Source: Bacillota bacterium (GTDB lineage: Bacteria > Bacillota > Clostridia > Peptostreptococcales > Anaerovoracaceae). Taken from it: DNA of 8,640 bases. This document shows positions 1-4,694 of the stretch, piece after piece. Position 1 is the stretch's first letter. Each line of letters opens with the position of its first letter. The notes under the pieces were generated by a model, which was not told where the DNA came from, did not search any database, and worked only from the letters and a program-made list of their open reading frames with translations. The position numbers and the translations under genes were made by a program. The DNA lies in contig JAEEPD010000221.1 in the NCBI GenBank assembly GCA_016284575.1, positions 1 through 8,640 of the forward strand, in the 5' to 3' direction.

Positions 1-923
1 AGGTACTGGGATGCATTGAACTGCGCCATCTCAAGATCCGACTCAAGATAGCTGTAAAGCCTTTCGGGATTTGCGTTTCTCAGTACATCAAGTATCCCGT
101 CAATGTGAGGCACAGCCAGCTCCGCGGCAGCAGTGGGCGTCGCAGCCCTCAGGTCCGCCGCATAGTCTGATATCAGAAAATCCACCTCGTGACCCACGGC
201 GGATATAACCGGAAGCTCTGAGTCGTAAATGGCTCTGGCTACTGTCTCCTCATTGAAGGCCCAAAGGTCTTCGGCAGAGCCGCCTCCGCGGCCAACGATA
301 ATAAGATCGAGGGGCCTTTCTCCATGCATGGAGAACTCTGCGCTGAGCCTGTTCAGCTCCTTTATGCCTTCTGCTATGGTTGCCGCAGCGCCGTCACCCT
401 GCACCAGAGCCGGATAAAGGAGCAGGTCCACCAGCGGACTTCTGCGCCTGACGGTGGTGATTATGTCCCTTATGGCAGCTCCCGTGGGTGATGTTACCAC
501 CCCTATGCGACGCGGAAAAGCTGGCAGCGGCTTTTTTCTGTCCGGATCGAAAAGCCCTTCGGCATCAAGTCTTGCCTTAAGCTTTTCAAAGGCTATCTTT
601 AGAGCGCCTTCCCCCTCCAGCTCTATGCTCCTGATATTAAAGGAGTAGCTTCCGCTTTTTTCGTAGACGGAAACGCTGCCGGTGGCGCGGATCTCCATGC
701 CCTCGTCGATATCGTAGCGCAGCTGAGCCACCCTGTCCGCCCACAGTATGCAGCTTATCTTGCTGCTTTCGTCCTTGAGCGTAAAATACCAGTTTCCGTT
801 GCTGTGGCGGGTGAGCTTTGATATCTCGCCCTTCACAGTAACGTTGCTGAGTATGGGGTCCGTTCCAAGTATTCGCTTTATATAATTATTAAGTTGTGAA
901 ACTGATACCGGTCTTATAGGCAT
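1..923 (-). CDS. xseA: Exodeoxyribonuclease VII large subunit (partial, C-terminus beyond the left edge)
   Basis: This is the catalytic subunit of exonuclease VII, which degrades single-stranded DNA from either end into short oligonucleotides in mismatch repair and recombination, in complex with many copies of XseB. I translated it by hand from the ATG at 923-921, and 307 codons are present. Residues about 5-100 form the N-terminal OB-fold, opening MPIRPVSVSQLNNYIKRIL. The ExoVII catalytic domain follows with the family hallmarks GVVTSPTGAAIRDI (141-154), GRGGGSAEDLWAFN (211-224), GHEVD (244-248) and ATPTAAAELA (261-270). Full-length homologues are about 400-450 residues, so roughly the last quarter, mainly the coiled-coil region, lies outside the window. 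The start overlaps the end of the upstream M22 gene by 10 bases, and AGGGGA precedes the ATG, which suggests translational coupling. xseB would be expected next, off the window. Confidence 0.97.
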   Translation of the reverse strand, partial: MPIRPVSVSQLNNYIKRILGTDPILSNVTVKGEISKLTRHSNGNWYFTLKDESSKISCILWADRVAQLRYDIDEGMEIRATGSVSVYEKSGSYSFNIRSIELEGEGALKIAFEKLKARLDAEGLFDPDRKKPLPAFPRRIGVVTSPTGAAIRDIITTVRRRSPLVDLLLYPALVQGDGAAATIAEGIKELNRLSAEFSMHGERPLDLIIVGRGGGSAEDLWAFNEETVARAIYDSELPVISAVGHEVDFLISDYAADLRAATPTAAAELAVPHIDGILDVLRNANPERLYSYLESDLEMAQFNASQY

Positions 924-1891
924 AGTCCCCTGTCCTTCATGTATGCAAGGCCCACAGCGTTGTCCGAGCATAGCCGCGGCTGCCCGAAGCTGTATCCGTA
1001 CTTTAGGCACCAGGCTCTTAGGAAGCTGCTGGAAGCCACGCCGCCGCTCACAAGCACCTGACTGCACTCCGCTTCTGCTTTAGCGGTCTCCATTATGGTG
1101 ACGAAGCTCTCCGAGATGCGGGCCATAAGATAAAAGCAGAGATCCTGAGTTTCGTCCCCCATTTCCTCTGTAAGGCCCGTAATCGCCCTTCTGAGCTGAG
1201 TTTCCGGTCCGGAGAGATTCGTGTCCATATCCTGCACAAAAACGCGTGAGAAGGGATTTCTGAGCCTTCTGGAGGCATCTGAAAGCTCCTCATCGGCTAT
1301 AAGCAGTCTATCTGCCGCTTTCAAGGCCATTTCATCGATGTATTTTCCTGCAGGGAAAGGAAATCCGAGAGCTACTCCGGTCCTGTCAAGAAGCTGGCCG
1401 TAGGAGATATCCCTCGTTCCTCCCAGAAGCTCTATTCTGCCATTTTCGACCCTGACAAGCTCCAGCGTACCGCCGGACAAATGAGCGCAGACCATAGGCA
1501 TTCCGAAATCCAGATCATTTCCAATGGATGCGGCTGCTATGTGGCCCTCCTGGTGGCTGTAGCAGTAAAGCGGTACATCCAGTGATGCAGCTATGGTCCG
1601 ACCGAGGCTTTCCCCTGCTGTGAACACAGGCATATAGCTTCCGTCCGCAGGTCTTGGCTTTACGGAAACGCAGACTCCTGCGATGTCCCTTCTGTAATCC
1701 TTAAGCAGCTCCTCCAGCATTCCCGGAAGATTCTTCCAATGCTGAAAAAGGGCATCTGACTGTCTCAGTCCCCTTTTTCCTTCCTCAACGCTCAGCATTA
1801 TCCTCAGGTCCTTAAGTATCTCTCCGCCTGAGCTCAGAACTGCTGCCGAGCTGGTATAATTGCTGGAATCTATGCCAAGATAAAGTTCCAT
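914..1891 (-). CDS. TsaD/Kae1-like M22 family protein (TsaD paralogue of the nusB-xseA cluster)
   Basis: This 325-residue protein belongs to the ASKHA/M22 superfamily of TsaD (Kae1/Gcp), the ATP-binding core of the tRNA t6A synthase. Visible motifs are the phosphate-loop start YLGIDSSNYTSS (4-15), the metal-site HQEGH (His113 and His117), LSGGTLELV (138-146), RDISYGQLLDRTGVALGFPFPAGKYID (160-186 region) and a C-terminal VSGGVASSSFLR (281-292) with CSDNA (308-312, Asp310). The two histidines and the aspartate match the metal ligands of TsaD. However, the TsaD strand VSGGHTQL reads LSGGTLEL here, and the DDAAGEAFDK loop is diverged, so this is a paralogue and not the canonical TsaD. Such proteins are often annotated as O-sialoglycoprotein endopeptidase, a historical name I do not endorse. 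It starts 7 bases after nusB, with GGAG inside the end of nusB, and overlaps xseA. Its substrate is unknown. Confidence 0.85.
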   Translation of the reverse strand: MELYLGIDSSNYTSSAAVLSSGGEILKDLRIMLSVEEGKRGLRQSDALFQHWKNLPGMLEELLKDYRRDIAGVCVSVKPRPADGSYMPVFTAGESLGRTIAASLDVPLYCYSHQEGHIAAASIGNDLDFGMPMVCAHLSGGTLELVRVENGRIELLGGTRDISYGQLLDRTGVALGFPFPAGKYIDEMALKAADRLLIADEELSDASRRLRNPFSRVFVQDMDTNLSGPETQLRRAITGLTEEMGDETQDLCFYLMARISESFVTIMETAKAEAECSQVLVSGGVASSSFLRAWCLKYGYSFGQPRLCSDNAVGLAYMKDRGLCL

Positions 1892-1898
1892 GAAAAAG

Positions 1899-2330
1899 CT
1901 ATTCTCCGGCGTTTTCGCCGGCCCTGGCTATTTTGCCGAGCACTCCGTTTACGAACTTTCCGGAGTCCTCGCTGCCGTATTCCTTGGCCATGTTCACTGC
2001 TTCATTGATGGCCACCGCAGGGACGACCCTGAGCTTTTCCTCGGCTTCACCCATAAAGCAGATCTCAGTGACCGCAAGCCTCATGACTGCAAGGTCCACC
2101 TTGCCGATGCGGCTGAGCCTCCAGCCTTTGGCTGCGGCGCTGATCTTCTGGTTTATCTCGACTCTGTGAGCCAGATAGCTCTCAAGAACAGCATTGAAAT
2201 AAGGCAGCTGATCGGAGCCCTCCATAAAGTCAGCTATGAACTCGTCTGTGGAAGCCTTTGTATAGTCTCCCTGAGCCTCCATCTGGAATATGAGCTGCAT
2301 GAGCTTTTCTCTTGCTTCGTTTCTTTTCAT
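1899..2330 (-). CDS. nusB: Transcription antitermination factor NusB
   Basis: NusB pairs with NusE (ribosomal protein S10) on boxA RNA and allows RNA polymerase to read through rRNA operons; it acts in the cytoplasm. The 143-residue product has the normal length and an all-helical composition. Family signatures are the N-terminal REKLMQLIFQME (7-18), the central KGWRLSRIGKVDLAVMRLA (68-86) and the C-terminal VPAVAINEAVNMAKEYG (103-119) followed by FVNGVLGKIA. The ATG is preceded by TTTGGAGATAAA, with GGAG about 6 bases before the start. It lies 29 bases after the Asp23-family gene and 7 bases before the M22 gene, so it is the second gene of a four-gene unit ending in xseA. Nothing in it looks unusual. 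Confidence 0.96.
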   Translation of the reverse strand: MKRNEAREKLMQLIFQMEAQGDYTKASTDEFIADFMEGSDQLPYFNAVLESYLAHRVEINQKISAAAKGWRLSRIGKVDLAVMRLAVTEICFMGEAEEKLRVVPAVAINEAVNMAKEYGSEDSGKFVNGVLGKIARAGENAGE

Positions 2331-2359
2331 TTTATCTCCAAACCGGGGTCACCCCTGTG

Positions 2360-2710
2360 CTAGTTATCGCTGTCCGGACAGTGTACGCCCTGGATATTGA
2401 TGTCTACATGGCCGATCTTGTATTTTGTCATGCCGGCTATCCTGTTTTTGATGTTTGCCTGAACATTCCAGGCTGTGGTGGGTATCTTGCAGCCGTATTC
2501 CACGTTCAGAAAGACCATGATGTTCAGCATGTCCTTCTCCACCCAGGCCCTTATGCCCTTGGCGGAAGCCGTACCCTGTATCAGGTTCTCCAGCAGATTG
2601 GTGATCGGAACATCGGTCATTTCCGCCACACCATCTGTTCCCAATGCAGCCTTCATGGCTGCAAGGCTGATGTCATTAAGACTGTATTCTGCTGATGCGT
2701 TTTCAGCCAT
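2360..2710 (-). CDS. Asp23/Gls24 family envelope-stress-associated protein
   Basis: This 116-residue protein belongs to the Asp23/Gls24 (DUF322) family, small cytoplasmic proteins linked to the cell envelope and alkaline or stress responses, with no known enzymatic activity. Typical features are the N-terminal YSLNDISLAAMKAALGTDGV (9-28), the strand-rich core WVEKDMLNIMVFLNVEYGCKIPTTAWNVQ (about 55-83) and the ending HVDINIQGVHC (100-110). It is the counterpart of B. subtilis YqhY, which also lies just before nusB. GGGAGG lies 9 bases before the ATG. It is the first gene after the promoter at 2737-2765 and the hairpin at 2748-2777. In other species YqhY-type proteins have been connected to control of fatty-acid synthesis; whether that applies here is not visible, since no acc genes are present. 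Confidence 0.88.
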   Translation of the reverse strand: MAENASAEYSLNDISLAAMKAALGTDGVAEMTDVPITNLLENLIQGTASAKGIRAWVEKDMLNIMVFLNVEYGCKIPTTAWNVQANIKNRIAGMTKYKIGHVDINIQGVHCPDSDN

Positions 2711-2736
2711 TTTCTGCGGCCTCCCATCCTCCAGTC

Positions 2737-2765
2737 AGTATATCAAAATAGCCTTTGTCGTTCAA
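2737..2765 (-). promoter_or_regulatory. Sigma-A-type promoter of the asp23-nusB-M22-xseA unit
   Basis: On the minus strand, TTGAAC (2765-2760) and TATACT (2742-2737) are separated by exactly 17 bases. The -10 box matches consensus at 5 of 6 positions and the -35 box at 4 of 6. Transcription would begin near 2730, giving a leader of about 20 bases that contains the GGGAGG ribosome site of the Asp23-family gene. The -35 box and most of the spacer lie inside the hairpin at 2748-2777. The call is inferred from sequence only. Confidence 0.6.
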
Positions 2766-2777
2766 CGAAAAGGCTAT
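2748..2777. terminator. Bidirectional hairpin terminator after the efp-mltG-peptide unit
   Basis: ATAGCCTTT (2748-2756) pairs with AAAGGCTAT (2769-2777), a perfect 9-bp stem, and an inner CGTT/AACG pairing extends it. Reading on the minus strand it is followed by a short T run (TTTG), and on the plus strand by AATTTTTA. It therefore works as a terminator for the minus-strand genes upstream (efp, mltG and the 32-residue peptide) and could stop plus-strand transcripts better still. The minus-strand T run is short, so some read-through into the Asp23 gene is plausible. Confidence 0.65.
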
Positions 2778-2817
2778 AATTTTTAGGAATAATTGATATG
2801 CTTCTGTTTCGTCCGGC

Positions 2818-2916
2818 TTACTTTCCCTTGCCGATGAGATTAAGCAGAGCAAGCACGAAGATGCCTGCAGCCAGAGCCAGATTGGCGGATGCCAGGATGA
2901 ATCTTGCCTGTTTCAT
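2818..2916 (-). CDS. Small hydrophobic membrane peptide, 32 residues, downstream of mltG
   Basis: The ATG at 2916-2914 opens a 32-codon frame ending in TAA at 2820-2818. The product begins MKQARFILASANLALAAGI, continues with more hydrophobic residues and ends NLIGKGK. It is one predicted membrane helix (about residues 6-28) with lysine or arginine at both ends. The case for translation is good: AGGGGG (2928-2923) lies 6 bases before the ATG, overlaps the TAG stop of mltG, and nothing else explains so strong a ribosome site there. The frame ends about 40 bases before a terminator hairpin, so it is the last gene of the efp-mltG unit. I do not recognise a family. B. subtilis has a small membrane protein gene (yqhV) after efp, but that product is much longer. 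A role as a small partner of MltG or of the envelope is only a guess. Confidence 0.62.
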   Translation of the reverse strand: MKQARFILASANLALAAGIFVLALLNLIGKGK

Positions 2917-2921
2917 AGTAT

Positions 2922-2928
2922 ACCCCCT
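2922..2928 (-). promoter_or_regulatory. Ribosome binding site of the 32-residue peptide, overlapping the mltG stop codon
   Basis: The minus strand reads AGGGGGT here, 6 bases from the ATG at 2916. The AG of the mltG TAG stop is the first part of this site, so a ribosome finishing mltG would be placed on it. This is the main reason for accepting the very short frame as a gene. Confidence 0.65.
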
Positions 2929-4024
2929 ATTTTGAACTCTTATACTGTGCCTTGTATTTTTCGAACTGTTTGTAGGTCTCCGCGAAGTTGTGGGTGGTGC
3001 TGCTTTTTGATTTCAGCACGTAATAGAGATATTTGGTCTCCTCCGGGAAGATGGCTGCTCTTATGGATGCTTCCCCGGGACTGCAGATTGGCCCCGGCGG
3101 AAGTCCCTTGTACTTGTAGCTGTTATATGGAGAATCGATCTCAAGATCAGAATACAGCAGGCCTTCTTTAATGTAGCCCTGAGCGTACTGGATGGTGGCA
3201 TCGATCTGAAGCAGCATGTCGGCAGCCAGTCTGTTATAGATGACGCTGGCAACCAGCGGTCTTTCCTCGTCCTCCCTTGCCTCTCTTTCGATGATGCTGG
3301 CAATGGTGACGATCTCCTTTACGCTCTGTCCCCTTCTGTGCATCTCAGTCTGAAGCTCATCATCGAAGACCTTGTCGAACTGGCTGAAGAGCTTGTCGAT
3401 TATCATCTTCTCCGTTGAGCCTTCGTATATCTCGTAGGTGTTGGGGAAAAGAAAGCCCTCGTATTTGTTGGCTTCCGCTGAAACTGTACCCGTGGGATCA
3501 GGCTGATCAGCCTTAAGATCTTCAAGGAACCAGTATCTGCTCTGATCGTAGCTTTCCAGCGCCTTGTAGAACTTTTCTTCGTCTATAAGGCCTTCAGATG
3601 CAAGCTTCTGAGCTGCCTGAGCCAGGGTATAGCCCTCGGGAATGGTAAAGCGCACAGTATTGCGCCTTCCGTCCTGCAGAGCTGTCATTATTTCCTCCAT
3701 GGTCATTGAAGGGCTCAGAAGGAAGGTTCCTGCCTGATAGGTGGGTCCCAGCTTAAGGAACTTGGTCTTGTAGGAGAAGGTATCCGCGCTTTCTATGATG
3801 CCGGCAGCCTCAAGGTTGCGTCCTATGGTGTTGTAGCCCTCGCCCCTTATGACCTCGAATACCCTGGGTTCCGTGTCTGAGGGATCAAAGGCTTCGTTGA
3901 AATCCCTGTAGCCCACGTACCTGTTATAGACAAAAAGTCCTGCGGCTGCCAAAGCCAGAACAAAAAGGGCTAATATGATTAGCCCTCCGTGTTTTTTCTT
4001 AGGTTTTGATGCAGAATTAGCCAT
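2927..4024 (-). CDS. mltG: Endolytic murein transglycosylase MltG (YceG-like)
   Basis: MltG cuts nascent peptidoglycan glycan strands at the membrane and so sets strand length. The 365-residue product has a short basic cytoplasmic tail (KPKKKHGG), one transmembrane helix (about 14-34) and an extracellular part. A LysM-like region with IPEGYTLAQAAQKLASEGLI (128-147) precedes the catalytic YceG domain with FPNTYEI (193-199), IASIIEREA (241-249, predicted catalytic Glu246), VASVIYNRL (258-266), IDATIQYA (274-281) and GLPPGPICSPGEASIRAA (307-324). The end THNFAETYKQF is also typical. Length and motif order are normal. The start overlaps the end of efp by 8 bases and has only a weak ribosome site, which points to translational coupling. 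The motif LPPGP contains a PPG triplet, the kind of sequence that needs EF-P, the product of the gene just upstream. Confidence 0.95.
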   Translation of the reverse strand: MANSASKPKKKHGGLIILALFVLALAAAGLFVYNRYVGYRDFNEAFDPSDTEPRVFEVIRGEGYNTIGRNLEAAGIIESADTFSYKTKFLKLGPTYQAGTFLLSPSMTMEEIMTALQDGRRNTVRFTIPEGYTLAQAAQKLASEGLIDEEKFYKALESYDQSRYWFLEDLKADQPDPTGTVSAEANKYEGFLFPNTYEIYEGSTEKMIIDKLFSQFDKVFDDELQTEMHRRGQSVKEIVTIASIIEREAREDEERPLVASVIYNRLAADMLLQIDATIQYAQGYIKEGLLYSDLEIDSPYNSYKYKGLPPGPICSPGEASIRAAIFPEETKYLYYVLKSKSSTTHNFAETYKQFEKYKAQYKSSK

Positions 4025-4586
4025 TTACTCTGCCGATGTAGGTTCCTACGCCGTCTCTGGTATCGATTCTGATGACCTCGCCCTCTTCGATGAAGATGGG
4101 TACCTGGATGACTGCGCCGGTCTCTACGGTGGCAGCCTTGGTTACGTTTGTGGCGGTGTTGCCCTTAACGCCGGGCTCGGTGTCGATGACCTTGAACTCA
4201 ACAAAGTTGGGCGGTTCAACGATGAAGCACTGACCGTCGAAGAATCTCAGGGTGGCCATGTCGTTCTCTCTAAGGAACTTGATGGCATCCTCTACCATAT
4301 CCTTGCCGATGGGGAGCTGTTCATAGCTGTCCATGTCCATGAAATAGTAGAGATCTCCGTCGTTGTACAGATACTGCATCTGCTTGGTCTCGATGACGGC
4401 GTTGTCGAACTTGTCGCTGGGGTTGAAGGCTTCTTCGCGGGTGGCGCCGGTGATGATGTTTCTGTACTTGGTACGTACGAAAGCAGCACCCTTGCCGGGC
4501 TTAACGTGCTGGAAGTCGAGAACCACGCAGGGCTCGCCGTTCATGATGAAAGTGATTCCTTTTCTGAAATCGCCAGCTGTTACCAT
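4017..4586 (-). CDS. efp: Elongation factor P
   Basis: EF-P binds ribosomes stalled on consecutive prolines and stimulates peptide bond formation. The start is the ATG at 4586-4584: GGAGG (4597-4593) lies 6 bases before it, and the product MVTAGDFRKG then begins as the family does. An upstream in-frame ATG at 4649 would lie upstream of the -10 box of the promoter and is rejected. The 189-residue product has three beta-barrel domains: KOW-like (about 1-63), OB (about 65-127) and a C-terminal OB (about 129-189) with the family pattern PGVKGNTATNVTKAATVETGA. The tip of the first domain reads PGKGAAF with Lys32, the position modified in B. subtilis and equivalent to E. coli Lys34; the modifying enzymes are not in this window. 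It is the first gene of its unit and overlaps mltG by 8 bases. Confidence 0.97.
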   Translation of the reverse strand: MVTAGDFRKGITFIMNGEPCVVLDFQHVKPGKGAAFVRTKYRNIITGATREEAFNPSDKFDNAVIETKQMQYLYNDGDLYYFMDMDSYEQLPIGKDMVEDAIKFLRENDMATLRFFDGQCFIVEPPNFVEFKVIDTEPGVKGNTATNVTKAATVETGAVIQVPIFIEEGEVIRIDTRDGVGTYIGRVNG

Positions 4587-4635
4587 AAATATCCTCCGTT
4601 TATATAAAATATGTTTGAAATTTACCTGACATTGA

Positions 4636-4665
4636 ATTATACAATGCAATCATGGTTTTTTGCAA
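4636..4665 (-). promoter_or_regulatory. Strong sigma-A-type promoter of efp
   Basis: On the minus strand, TTGCAA (4665-4660) and a perfect TATAAT (4641-4636) are 18 bases apart. Directly upstream of the -35 box (about 4666-4679) is an A+T-only stretch with seven consecutive A residues, like an UP element. Transcription would begin near 4629, giving a leader of about 43 bases that ends in the GGAGG site of efp. This supports an independent, highly expressed efp-mltG-peptide unit, separate from the TIR gene upstream. Confidence 0.75.
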
Positions 4666-4694
4666 TAATTATTTTTTTGCCTGAAAAACCGCGA

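Noticed and set aside
2345..2355. Short inverted repeat GGGGTCACCCC between the Asp23 gene and nusB
   Set aside because: Only four base pairs with a three-base loop and no T run; too small for a terminator or a convincing operator.
3975..4607. Plus-strand open frame of 210 codons opposite efp
   Set aside because: It is the antisense shadow of a fully recognisable efp and the start of mltG.
4587..4649. N-terminal extension of EF-P by 21 residues from an ATG at 4649
   Set aside because: The extension would be read through the efp -10 box and leader, is not family-like, and a GGAGG site sits 6 bases before the ATG at 4586.
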